Position numbers and translations under genes: made by a program | Shown here: piece by piece, positions 51,045 to 62,204 of the stretch | Layout: every line of letters starts with the position of its first letter | Position numbering within the stretch: position 1 is the stretch's first letter | Notes under the pieces: model-generated | What the model saw: only the letters and a program-made list of their open reading frames with translations | What the model was told of the DNA's origin: nothing | The model's database searches: none | DNA from: Sialis fuliginosa | Lineage: Eukaryota > Arthropoda > Insecta > Megaloptera > Sialidae | Direction: 5' to 3' | NCBI GenBank assembly: GCA_961205875.1 | Contig: OY540815.1 | Location: 19,839,638-19,903,637 of the forward strand | DNA: 64,000 bases

Positions 51045-51134
51045 ATTGTTTTCTTGTGGTTAAGGTAATAAATATAATTTGTTAAAATACAATATATTTT
51101 CTCATGTGAAATTAATGAATTATAATTTTTTAAT

Positions 51135-51265
51135 CAGTGTTCCGTACCAAACTAAGAACACTGTCACAGCTTTCGAGCTACTGAACCATTTGACCTAAAA
51201 ATCTATGATTTGGCAAACATTTAGTAAATGGTTGACCAGTAATAGATGAATTTTAAGTTTTTGAG
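51135..51265 (+). repeat. Retroelement-tail-like dispersed repeat
   Basis: CAGCTTTCGAGCTACTGAAC then CATTTGACCTAAAAATC and GATTTGGCAAACATTTAG follow the common layout of insect LINE 3' regions (cell wording: AGC..CT..TGAACC..TTGACCTAAAA..TTTGGC). A related piece lies at 59575-59700. Confidence 0.35.
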
Positions 51266-51860
51266 TGAGTTGGGTACCAAATTAAAGCCGATAAATCAAG
51301 GAATTTAAATTCAACATTATAGTGAAGAATTACTATAAAAATTTGGAAGGTCGCCAAAAAGTTATATAGAAAAACTTCTCATTTATTTTTCCTATAGGAA
51401 CTTAATTATTATAGAGATAAATTGCGAAAAAAAACCGACCAATTATAAATTAATGGATTCAAATATCTATATTCATTATACAGATGCTTTTGTTAGGATT
51501 TATGTGAAAAGCTATAAATAATTAACAATTAGTTTGATTTATTTGCTATATCAACACAAAATGCAGGATTATATAACACACATTAAAAAAAAATTCAATA
51601 GTTTATGTATGTGTATTTTCAAATAGAAATACATTGTTCTTTTTGAAAACATACACAATATAGCTAAATACAATCATATATTATAGTTGTTTAATATATG
51701 ATACAATGTATCATAGCATAGGTTAAGTGGACTTCATTATGTAGAAATGTATAATTATCTTTTCATACAAAATGTATATAGTCTACAAGTACCTACATAT
51801 ATATTTTGTATTCACGGAAACATTGTTTTTGTTCTTCATACTCAGTAAAAAAATTAATTA

Positions 51861-52320
51861 CAGTGAAACTTCGATATAACGCCTCGTTTATAGCGCTATC
51901 CCGTGTATAACACGCCATGTTCTTGACCTCGACACGTAAATTAATACACAAATATTCCCGTTTTGTGTTAACAACGAAAATCTTTTGTCACAATTCCTCA
52001 AATCAATTTTGCAATATTTGTTGTGAAAGTGTTGACACTCTTTTGTGGAAAAATTTTACGAAAATGTGACGAAAACAAAGTTTTGAAACTAAAAGATTTA
52101 GCGAAAACTCTTAGTATTCCGAGATAAACTTTCCGTTCTATTCTTAAAAATCATCAAGAAATCGATATAAATACTTCAAGTATTATATTATATTAAAATT
52201 TAAATTCTTTATGCATTTAAACATATTTATTTTCTAATTTTTTTTCCTGCCTATTGCGCTATCCCGTTTATAACGCGTTTTACATCTGATCAGCTCAAAA
52301 ACGTTATAACGTTTTCACTG
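51861..52320. mobile_element. Tigger/pogo-like non-autonomous element
   Basis: Ends CAGTGAAACTTCGATATAAC and, in reverse, CAGTGAAAACGTTATAACGT, flanked by TA (51859-51860, 52321-52322). Codons at 52062-52173 keep a helix-turn-helix reading VLKLKDLAKTLSIPR, stop, TFRSILKNHQEI, typical of pogo/Tigger N-termini. The single in-frame TAA sits where Ser is usual. No catalytic domain remains; 460 bases. Confidence 0.85.
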
Positions 52321-52322
52321 TA

Positions 52323-54754
52323 AAGGGTTTTTTTTAAATGTTTTTTTCACGAACTAGTTATTTCCGAAAAATTGTATAAAAATGACCTATTTTCTTAATG
52401 TAAATATATAAAAAAAGTCATTATCCATTGTTTGACAAAATATACATGTGTATAAAATTTTATCTTTTCCAACTCAAATACTATTAAAATAATAGGATGA
52501 CCACAGCAGAATCCCAATTTGTACCTACTCTTCCTGTACAATCGTTTACGTGTGGGTCTGACAGGGCTATCCATTATTTAGTTCACCCCTGTTCTCAGTA
52601 ACCATTCATTACTTTTCACAAAATTCTATTATCGTCTCCATTTAATCTCACCGACTAGATATATCTCTCTTTTTTTCTTCTCTCCTCTTATCTGATGCTG
52701 TATATACCAACTAATTCAATTTCCATTTCTATCAACTTGAAAAACAATTGTATCAGAAATGAAACACTTCCCGGTATCTTTCTGGGAAAAATATTTATTT
52801 TTCAAAGTACCTATATATTTTCTTATAATTAAAAAAATGTTGTTTTTTCATCTTATTTAGCACATTAAACCAAAACTTTTTTTTCAATACGAATTGTTTT
52901 ATGTAGGCGAGTTTACCCCAAAAAAACGTACACCAACGTTTTGAAATTATTTATAATCTTTTAATTAAAAAAATTAATTTAAAAAAAATACTTAAAGTAA
53001 TGTAAATGTCTAGCTGCCACCCTCTAAACCCTGGCGCCCGAGTGCCATGCACCCCTACTTAGGACGCCCCTGTAATCATAAACTAGATAGATTTGTAGAT
53101 CTAAATATTTACTCTCCAATTGATATTATGACTACTGTCAAAATCGTTGAAAATAACAAATTCTTTTTATTCAATTCAACCTGAAGTCATTTAAAAAAAA
53201 TTAAATCCAGATAGCAATGACTAAAATTTTAATTAACATTGCTCCACCATTGTATACAATAAAGAACAAAGAAAAAATAATCATTTTACAAATGATCGCA
53301 AAATTCTATCGAAACACTAATTGGTATTAATAATGTCACATACTTTAAACTTTTACATCGATAAATCCTATCGGAATGAAGTTCTGTTTTTTTTTTAATA
53401 TTATAACTCTGATTTAATATTTTTTATTTCCATTTCTTCATTTACAGGAGAAGATACCAAAAAACTAACGTCAGAACCTGTCATTAGAAAGATAATTTTG
53501 CACAAATTCGTTTTATTTTAATTTTCCATCTAATAAATCCGAAAAACTTAATTAAATTTTCAAAACATAATTAATGAATAAAGTAAAGAAATGCAGATTT
53601 GTCGGTGTGCTATGTGCTTGGAATACAAACTTTTTTAACAAAAATATTGTTGTTTTGTTTTTGTTTCTTTAGATAAAACACTTAAAGTTAATCGTGAATA
53701 TTTTTCTTGTATTGTGTTGATTATTATAATATTTAAATCATTTCTCATACACCAAATAAATTTTGAAACTCATATGTTAGATAAAGAAGTATTATACTCT
53801 TCGATTATAGTACTCATATATATTTGTGCGATTAAATTATTATGTAATCTATTGAAAATTGTATAAGTAAATTTTGTGTCAATAAATATTTAATATTCCG
53901 AATTTTAGTATTTAAATATATTAAACTGGATATTAAATTAATTAATGAAATAGACGTATATTTGTGAAAGAAAAAGATAACCGATGATATTTTTCTTAAT
54001 ATTGTCGAATCTGTTGTAAGCAATTCTGACCTTTACGGTGGCAGATAACTTCTGAAGCACATAGTACATACTCCTACACGTGAGAAATATGATATGTTTA
54101 TTCAGAAATATAATATTTATATTTATATTAAATTATGAGCGTGGGATGACACATTCGAAAATCGAATAATGATTTTCATGTCAATAAATATCGGAGATAA
54201 AGAGAAAAATAACTTTTATCGAACTTTGTTAACATGAAAATAAACCATTAGAATAGTTTGTTATATAATACAAAATATGTATGTATGTTGAATATTAGTA
54301 GCCTAATCGAAAATAAATCTATAAACCTCGCACATTTATATCTGATATTGTTCTATTTTTAAATTCTGTCAAAGTTGTAAATTACATTTATAAATCAATA
54401 AAGTTTAACAAAGTTTTTTTTCAATACATTGTTTTCAATCAGATATACTATATTGTATTGAAATATAAATGCATGTGTAATAACAATGAAATCATTTTTT
54501 TAATTTGTCAACGTGTGTACCTGCCATACATGTAACAGGTGTGCTATATACTCCCATTTGTCAAATATACAAACATTGTCTGCCGCGGGCAACCGTTCAA
54601 GCTAATGCGGGCCAAATAAATTCAGTAACAATTTGGTAAAGTATATATTTGTCAAGCGCAAGTCAAACCTCGCTTTATAATGCTACGTACCGTATTGTTC
54701 AATTAATTAATTAAATAATTTTGAATTATTTAACAAATTTTTCAGAGACTACAA
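52323..54754. other. Non-coding, one hAT relic
   Basis: Only the GC-rich relic at 53010-53076 stands out. No supported genes. Confidence 0.5.
53010..53076 (-). repeat. hAT-like end relic
   Basis: Read in reverse from 53076: CAGGGGCGTCCTAAGTAGGG then GTGCATGGCACTCGG. GC content is far above the surroundings. No partner end seen. Confidence 0.35.
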
Positions 54755-55134
54755 GACCCTTGTCGCACCAATTTGTTTAAAAAAAATTAGAGTTGTAGTT
54801 TGTATTATATGTATATTAGCATAGACAAACCTTTACACCAAGCCGTTTGACGGAAAACTCTTAAACAAACGAGAAAAAGATTATGAAATTCCTCTGTAAA
54901 TTTGCTTACCTATTAAAAAAAATAAAAAAATCGGTCACGGTTGTCAGCCCGTAGTGCTAACGACCGAGCCACCGCTAGTGTTGCGTTTGACTTCAACTGG
55001 ATAGGTATATAAGTTTAAGCAAATTTTATAGTTTTTTTTCATTTGTTTATGTGTTTTCCGTCTTGGTGTCTAGGTTTGTCTATGCCACTACTACAACCCT
55101 AATGTTTTTAAAGCAAATTGGTGTGACAAGGGTC
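54755..55134. mobile_element. Inverted-repeat element carrying a SINE fragment
   Basis: Arms of about 85 bases: GACCCTTGTCGCACCAATTT left and AAATTGGTGTGACAAGGGTC right, plus AGCATAGACAAACCT and AGGTTTGTCTATGCC. Between them sits a tRNA-like A-box fragment on the minus strand. Confidence 0.7.
54931..54985 (-). repeat. tRNA-derived SINE fragment
   Basis: The minus strand reads GGTGGCTCGGTCGTTAGC, an A-box-type tRNA head, followed by ACTACGGGCTGACAACCG and a T-run (54930-54900). No B box remains, so this is a truncated copy. Confidence 0.45.
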
Positions 55135-55254
55135 TGGCTGTCAGTATTACTTTCGGAGATATGAGAAAGGGACATAATATTTTTACGATTTTTTTGTAAA
55201 ACAAAATTTTATTTATATAACTCAAAATTACTGGCCCACTATTTATTGTAGGTA

Positions 55255-55310
55255 TTTGTTGACTCCATAAGTGTTCCTTTTTTTGATTTCGATAGGGAAC
55301 ACTAAAAAGC
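55255..55310 (+). repeat. Dispersed repeat ending GGAACACTAAAAA (copy 2)
   Basis: TTGTTGACTCCATAAGTGTT, CCTTTTTTTGATTTCG and AGGGAACACTAAAAAGC match the end of the 18965-19060 repeat. It lies just right of the inverted-repeat element 54755-55134. Confidence 0.4.
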
Positions 55311-55439
55311 AATTACTTAATAACAATTTTTTACTATCCAAAAATTGTACCTAGTCATTATGTTTTATATAAATATATTAATAATAAGTAAGTGTTTTTT
55401 TATCTGTCTGAAATATCACAAACATAATAAAAATATATC

Positions 55440-55531
55440 CCTATATATAAAAATAAATGTTCGTTTGTATGAGACTTAAGACTCGGGAATTACTGAACCG
55501 ATTTCAATGCGGTTCTCACCAATAGTTTGAT
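55440..55531 (+). repeat. Dispersed repeat, same family as 35347 (copy 2)
   Basis: CTATATATAAAAATAAATGT, TCGTTTGTATGAG and CTCGGGAATTACTGAACCGA follow the same order as at 35347-35450. Immediately after it, GGGTGGGCATGATTACTTTA (about 55535) matches 24399-24418. Confidence 0.4.
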
Positions 55532-57499
55532 GTTGGGTGGGCATGATTACTTTATATATATAGGTACATAAATATATTAATAATAATTAAGTGTTTTTTT
55601 TATATGTCTGAAATATCACAAACATAATAAAAATTTAATAAAAAGCAGATTCCATGTAAATTTTAATTTTGTACAGCAATCTTCATTTATTTGTCAACTG
55701 AATATTTTTAAATTAATAAAAAAAATATGATTTCACAAAATAAATTAACCGACTGGCACCCGGCGTTTGTGTATAAGAATTTGCATGTGTTAATAACCTT
55801 AGGTACCGAGTGCACAGTAAGGCCAAACAATCAAAATATTCATGAAGTCGCCACGTTCCTGTGGTGAGAGCATCGTAATCTGTCTGGTCAGGGTTATAAC
55901 CTATACGATATAGATTTTGATCTGCAGTCGTGGTTTCGACCCTATTTGTTATCCTATTTATCACTTATAGGATTTGAGATCGTTAATGCGTTTGCGGACA
56001 GAAACAACACTAATTATTTATTATGTATATGTTACAGGCAATTTATTTATTTAATTAAAACATTTTACCTAATAGTTATTTGTGTATCTAGGGTGTAAAA
56101 CAGCAGTTTTTCGCACCAGAGGGAAAAACGCATTTTACACCTGAGGTTCACACAATATTTTTTCTACAACCCTATTTATTATATAATATTAACAATAATA
56201 TAATATTATAATTAATTTATATACTTTGTATTTTGCTATATTAATATTAAAATTCAACTCTAGTATACTTTGGACAACTTTTTTGACAGTTCTTTTTTCA
56301 TTCAAATGTGTTTCTTAATTTGTTATTCTATAATATAAGATGGATAAGTGGTGATACTGAAAAAGAACATAAGTGTGCACCACCAGAGATATCAGAAGCT
56401 GTAAATTCTGTAATTTTAAAATTACTATCTGCAAAATCTAAATTGATGTATGAAAATTACACATAATACCATGAATTGTGCCAAGAAAAAAACCTTAAGG
56501 TATTGTTTATAATTTATTTAATTTTATTAATAATGAAAAGGTGAGCGCAAAAGTACTACTTTACACACTGAAATGTCAATGAAAAAGTCTACTTTTTAAA
56601 ATGGTTGTAGAAAAAAATTATTATATTTCCTTATAAAATAATTATTTTTCATAAGACCCTTTAGAAATTATTTTCATATTTATTAAAACGAAATTTTGTT
56701 TATTTTTAATGTTGTATTAATTATCTTAAATGGGGGGGAGGGGCTAAAACATGCAAACGTCGACGTTAGTTACGACTTTTTTCGAGACTATGTCGGTTTG
56801 GCGGTTTTCGGTTGCTTATTTTACTTCTGTTTTAGCTTGAGACCGAATTATGGTGTTTCTTTACATTACCATATACTCATTATCACTCATTTTTTACCAC
56901 ATTCACCAACTAGGTTGTTATGTAAGTTTAAAAATTAATATTTATACATCATTCTAACCAATAAAAAAATATCAAAAATTAGTTAATACATTAGATATAA
57001 CCCCTTAATTATAGCTTTGTATTGCTGAAGGAATATAAGAAATAATACTGAAATTCAAAACATAAAAGATAATAATATCATTATTTATTATTATTTCAAT
57101 ACTTATAATAAGATTGATCTATAAGAAATTTCCGATAAACAAAGTACTTAGAGGATTTTGCATCCTTGAATATAAAATGTCCCTCTCACGTACATAAAAG
57201 CAGATTTCTGTTATATCTCAAGGCAATGTAAGAACACTGAAGACATAAAATTGAGTTCTTTTAAAAAGTTTAAAAAAGTTATTTGAACGCATTACCAGTA
57301 ACTCTTAAAAACGTATCTACCTACATACATGCGCAAAAATATCGGAACACTTTAAATGTAAGATATAAATGTCACTGCGTGGGTATCTCCTCAATAGAAG
57401 ATTTTGTACTGTCGGTATTTATTTTCATATATAATGTGAAAATGTCAGTTTGTGGGCGTGAATATAAAATAAACTAAAAACCATTTTAACAGAAATGTA
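55532..57499. other. Non-coding, unrecognised
   Basis: 55713-55964 has an 83-codon minus-strand frame of mixed composition without recognised homology; GGTTTCGACCC at about 55931 is B-box-like but no A box lies at tRNA distance. The rest is AT-rich. Confidence 0.4.
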
Positions 57500-58385
57500 A
57501 GGTACCTGCGGCAAATAAGGCCCAGCGTGTAATAAGGCCCATGTAAAAAAAAAACACATTTACAATAGTTGGATTGGTTTAGGTTTTTATGTACACATAG
57601 AAGATATGTACTTATACAAAGGTAACTACATACCGACTAGACTCTCGCCGCGCTAACTTTTCGGTACCTCTGAGTTTGTTGCAAGAGATGATGACGAATG
57701 CTCAATTTTATAAAAACAACCAACAAATAATCTTAATTTTTGTAAAATTTTTTTATTTATTTCCTTATTTGTTCAGGTAATAGTTCGATCCTTAAAGTTT
57801 ATGGTGCAAGTTGATTTCTATTATTTTTTAAGTTTTTGCTTTATAAAATAAAAAAATATTGCCGTAGTACCTTAGGGACAATAAAGCCCACCAAATTTAA
57901 GATTTATTACAATTTATGATCACATATGGTATGTAATTTTTATTTACTAATAGTTCTATAAAAAAAAAAACATCTACAACGAAGAAATAATGTGGTTTGC
58001 CGACAGTTTAGCAGCTGCTATGGATGCAGTATCGGAACGTTATGGATAAAAAATAAATATTAAAATAAAATTATTAATTGTTTATTTGTTAGCTGTAATT
58101 AAACAGATATTACGCAAAATGTTGGTTAAAATATTGTTCCCATGCAATATAAAATTATAATTATCTGAAAATGCCTAATTTAGTTAAATGGCCTTATTAT
58201 ACTACCATAATTTAATAAGGCCCAAAATTACCTTTTTTTAGATGTCTGAAAAACGAAAAAAATATTTAAAAAAAGTTGATTTTCGTACCTCTTTAGATTA
58301 ATAATAAACCAAAGTTTAATAAATTACTTACTACCCGAAATATAGCATTTTTAATTAAGGTGGGCCTTATTTGCCTCCATGACCT
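57500..58385. mobile_element. AGGT-ended, TA-flanked pogo-like element
   Basis: Left end AGGTACCTGCGGCAAATAAG then GCCCA, right end in reverse AGGTCATGGAGGCAAATAAG then GCCCA, with TA at 57498-57499 and 58386-58387. 886 bases. Internal AATAAGGCCCA strings recur next to both ends. It carries a short pogo-type helix-turn-helix relic (57960-58049), which places the AGGT group near pogo. Confidence 0.8.
57960..58049 (+). pseudogene. pogo-type transposase N-terminal relic
   Basis: An open stretch reading YNEEIMWFADSLAAAMDAV then SERYG and a stop at 58047. It resembles the start of the CENP-B/Psq helix-turn-helix of pogo-like transposases, whose pattern is W-x-x-x-x-L-x-x-A-hydrophobic-x-A-V. The rest of the domain and the DDE catalytic domain are missing. 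Confidence 0.45.
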
Positions 58386-58710
58386 TATATTACGCACAAT
58401 AAGCATATAGAATATTTTTTATCCCTTTCTTTGTAAAGGAAACCATTATGAATTGTATCAGCGTTAAAACTTCACACATTAAATGGGTTCAATGTTCTTT
58501 GTTCTTGGTCTCTTATCCTTCAACACGTATATAAATAGGGGTATATGTATATATTCAGGAGAATTTATATGCTGGAACTTTAAACTCTTATCTAACGTTT
58601 ATTTAGATAACTCATAATTAGTATTGTTCACAATTGTTTCATAAGAATAACGAAAATCAATGTAAGTACTACAATATACTGCATTCGAAAAAGTGAAGTT
58701 TCCAAAAAAG

Positions 58711-58968
58711 CAATTGCCTTTTTTTGATTTTGTTATAAAATTATTTAAAAAATAAGGAAGCGTATAATATTTACCTAAAAATGATTTTCAAAATTTTCAA
58801 CTCCATACTTCCTTTTAAAACATATTATTGTAATATAAAAATCAATTGCCCCTTTTTGATTTTGTTATAAAATTATTTTTAAAAAAAGGAAGCGTATAAT
58901 ATTTACCTAAAAATGATTTTCAAAATTCTCAACCCCATACTTCCTTTTAAAACATATTATTGTAATAT
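58711..58968. repeat. Tandem duplication, unit about 132 bases, two copies
   Basis: The units begin CAATTGCC at 58711 and 58843 and share TTGATTTTGTTATAAAATTA, GGAAGCGTATAATATTTACC and CCATACTTCCTTTTAAAACA. Only a few substitutions and small indels separate them, so the duplication is recent. Each unit has an internal inverted pair AGGAAG/CTTCCT. Confidence 0.9.
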
Positions 58969-61099
58969 ATAATATATATGGCAATGCATTACATAACATT
59001 AAATAAAGGGATGGGGTCAAAAGCTATTGTCTTCGTAACGTTATATGAAGAAAGAAGGATCCAAAAATTATTGAAGAAAGCATTACGTGCTTTATAGAAT
59101 TTCTTAAAATTTTAATATGTCATAAAAACTAAATCAATTTTTTTAATTCAAAAACGATTATTGTGCGTGAGTAAAATAATTTAATTCGTGAGCGTGCGTG
59201 ATCATTTCTAATTTATTTCATATTTACATTACATTAAAAAATATTTAAATGTAATAATAACGAAACGAAATATTCTTTTCTAATTGTTATTCTCTTAAAT
59301 AATAAAATATAGCAATCTTAATGCTGTAAACATTAAATAAAACATAAAGTTCTTAATGAGCGACGAGCCTCTTACACATATGCCCTGAAGTAAGAAACAG
59401 ATCAAAAGAAGACGAATTTATAAAATTATACTTTGTAATTCTCTGTGAATATACTTAATAATTTAATTTTACTTTTTACATTTTTGTTTAACATGTTTCC
59501 TAAACCAACACAACCATTTATATCTAGTTCTAGAAAACATGTCTATGATTTCAAAAACATTTTTTTAATTTTTTCGTATGTCTGTCATAGCCTTCTAGTT
59601 ACTAAACCGTTTGATCTAAAAAACTGAAATTTGGCATGATTAAATGTAATTATAAATTGGCCCTTTTCAGGGGGATGAAGGGTGGTTACAAAAAAATCAT
59701 TAGTTAAAAAAAAAATTTTTTAAACCGTTAAAATATATTTCTTGCTGGTATCTTAGAAAGTAACAGTAAAAACAGAAAGATGTGTAATGATGCCAAGTTC
59801 AGAAGAAAAATTTCCAGTACAACAAATGAATTGGTAGATACCTAAAAAGATACCTTATAATTTTCGCCGATCAAATGTACTTATGATAAGTATTGTAATT
59901 GTAATTAAATTAAAATATCTTGCTTAATTAGAAAGTCATTCCGAATATCTGAAACACAATTACATTTCACATCCAAATTCCATATCTATTTTTGATACAG
60001 ATCAATTTTCAAGTAGATCGTTTTTACCTTTTAAGAGGAAGACACAAAAACACTTAATTGTCTTTGGAATCGAGATACGCAGTTACAACAAGGGTATTTC
60101 GGTCTTTCAGTATAGCTTCCTTGACAGGCAATTCGGCGTTCGTAAAGTGCCGTTGCGAAATTGAACTGTGGATTGAAATGTTTTTAAATTAAACTAGATC
60201 ACTTAGGGTTTATCAAAATGCTTTTTTATGCTTTATATAAAACGATAACGGAACTGGACATTATTTTTATTACTTTCATATTATTGATAGTTTGATTTCA
60301 AAATAAAATGTGAAAAAGAAAATTTTTATTTTTCTTTTATATTTATTTTGTGTATTTTTTATATCATTATTTATAAGGTCTTAAAATTTTACAATGAAAA
60401 TTCTCATTCACCCCCCTCCCCCCAAAAAAATATATCAATTTGAAGAGCCTTTAAGGGTTGTGATAAATTTTTTTGACCAAAAAAAACTTTTTTATTTCAG
60501 GCTTTTTCTTTAATTTTTTTTGTATCACTGACTATAGACATTTTTGGCCAAGGTTATAAAGAAAATGCTTTCACCTTTCCAAATCTGCCCTTCGATTTTT
60601 TTACGATTCTTATATTATTCTTTGGCTTTGATCGGAAATGATTCGGATAATAAAAAACAAATTGAAGAGAAAAGTTTTTTTTTGATGAAACATTTTAAGT
60701 AAAAAAATTGTTGAGTATTTGTTTTTAAGTGCAAGACGTTATTTTTTGTGCGGCTGTGTAAATAACCAAAAAATATGCAGTTTTTTTAGACAATAAAAAC
60801 TTCTGCTTGATTTTCAATGTGAGCATCAGAAACACTTAGAATGTATTATACATAAAAATGCTCTATCTGCTAAGTACCTGTAAGAATACTTTTTACATCC
60901 ATCAATCATAAAACGTATCTTAAACGGCAGTAACTCAGAAGATAACACGAAACGCGAGTAAAATAAATCTAAATTTCCAAAGACATGTGCTTGTTAATAA
61001 CTTGAACCGGGCACGTGTACTTAACAATCATAAGTTCCGAACCTTACCAAAATAAAGAGCGGTACACCTTTCAAGGAGGGTTACAAATTTAGCATGCTT
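58969..61099. other. Non-coding, one repeat tail
   Basis: Apart from 59575-59700 nothing recognised. G+C rises gradually from about 60950 towards the island. Confidence 0.5.
59575..59700 (+). repeat. Retroelement-tail-like dispersed repeat
   Basis: CGTATGTCTGTCATAGCCTT, CTAGTTACTAAACCGTTTGA, TCTAAAAAACTGAAATTTGG and GGGGGATGAAGGGTGGTTAC, in the order seen in LINE 3' tails and in 51135-51265. Confidence 0.4.
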
Positions 61100-61375
61100 T
61101 GAGGCTATTTATAAATCGATCGGCTGATACAACGAAGCGCGAGGCTGCGTGGCCGATTGACCTTGTTTCAAAACGTGCGGTGCTACGTAACCCTCTCCTG
61201 ACGCGCCCACCCACCTGCCTCCACCAGCGCACACCTCTCTCACCTCCCTTCGCCGCGCGCGACTCAACCGTATAGCACCCCTACACTGCGCCTCCGCCAT
61301 AGTAGACACACTCACGGCGGTTCCGGGCGCGACTCAAAGTGTTCCGCGCATGTGCATAACGATGCGGTGTGAGAA
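61100..61375. promoter_or_regulatory. GC-rich, CpG-rich island: candidate promoter / first exon
   Basis: About 275 bases dense in CpG (for example CGCCGCGCGCG at 61251-61261 and GGTTCCGGGCGCG at 61319-61331), in strong contrast to the surrounding AT-rich DNA. A TTTATAAAT box lies at about 61108-61116 on the plus strand. CGCGCATGTGCA at about 61346 is one base off the NRF-1 consensus, and CACGTG occurs at 61012-61017. Both strands carry plausible starts: on the minus strand ATGGCGGAGG with A at -3 and G at +4, and on the plus strand an ATG at about 61349 followed by an open stretch of about 50 codons. Transcription direction cannot be settled from sequence alone. The gene it would serve is not recognisable in the window. 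Confidence 0.5.
61244..61300 (-). other. Candidate first coding exon (19 codons) inside the GC island
   Basis: ATG at 61300-61298 has a strong Kozak context (A at -3, G at +4) and opens MAEAQCRGAIRLSRARRRE, immediately followed by a consensus donor GAG|GTGAGA at 61243. If the donor is not used the frame continues to 61109. Product unknown; the basic, Arg-rich wording may simply reflect GC-rich sequence. Confidence 0.25.
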
Positions 61376-61695
61376 TAACCAATATCCATTTATCACTTCT
61401 ACTGTTGGTTTGAATCCCAAACAAAAGAGTCGATGCACTACTGCTGATTTAACCTTTTATGTGATAATGTTCCATTTACGATCCATTTCATTTTTATGAT
61501 AGGTTTTGACTTTAAATTGATCACATCACCTAACTAGACATATTATTATACAAATTATAATATCAAAATAGGAAAAAAACATTAATCATTCATTAGCATA
61601 TTGCTCAAAAATAATTTTTAGTTTAATTCATTTGTTATTAATGGGATACTGTTTTGCAGTAATATAGCAAAACACAAACAGCTTATTTCGAAATA

Positions 61696-62204
61696 AGATA
61701 CTGGCACCAGTCTTGGATATGACCCCAGTAGTGGTTATTTTTTAATTAAATGTACTGAATTAGAAATATTTGATTACTTCCGTTTTTAACTGACTTACAA
61801 CATGATTTGATGACAATCGGTCTATAGGTGTCAATTTGCTGAACAGCAAAATTTATTTATTAATTATTATATTATCATAGAAACTGCTTTACATTGTTTT
61901 AAATTTGACGATTCTTTCTTTTATAACTTTTGTGTTATAGTACTTATTATTTTGTAATCATTAGCAAGTGTCCATCACTGCGTGCTCATTGCTGGTTTTA
62001 CTTTATCCAATACTGGAGAAAAAATATAAACAAAATAAATGGTTATAATTTAAAAAAAAAAACTATATTTGCGAAATTTGGTAATTAAATTGATTTAATA
62101 AAGAGTTAGTAACATGAGTTCATGATAATTACCAAAATGAAGCCCGCCGATAACAAAAACAGTAAACCTTGCTCTTATAGCGGCCATAACTGGTGCCAGT
62201 ACCT
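61696..62204. mobile_element. AGGT-family, TA-flanked MITE (copy 2)
   Basis: Left end AGATACTGGCACCAGTCTTG, right end in reverse AGGTACTGGCACCAGTTATG, with TA at 61694-61695 and 62205-62206. 509 bases, a diverged second copy of the element at 19559-20005, longer by an interior segment around 61880-61990. It lies just downstream of the GC island. Confidence 0.8.

Larger units (their letters stand above)
50943..51066. repeat. Inverted repeat holding motifs A and B
   Basis: ACCTTAACCACAAGAAAACA on the left and TGTTTTCTTGTGGTTAAGGT on the right bracket two opposed hammerhead-like cores. The whole unit is 124 bases. Confidence 0.75.

Noticed and set aside
55713..55964. SINE or coding exon at the mixed-composition block
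   Set aside because: A B-box-like string without an A box at the right distance, and no recognised peptide.
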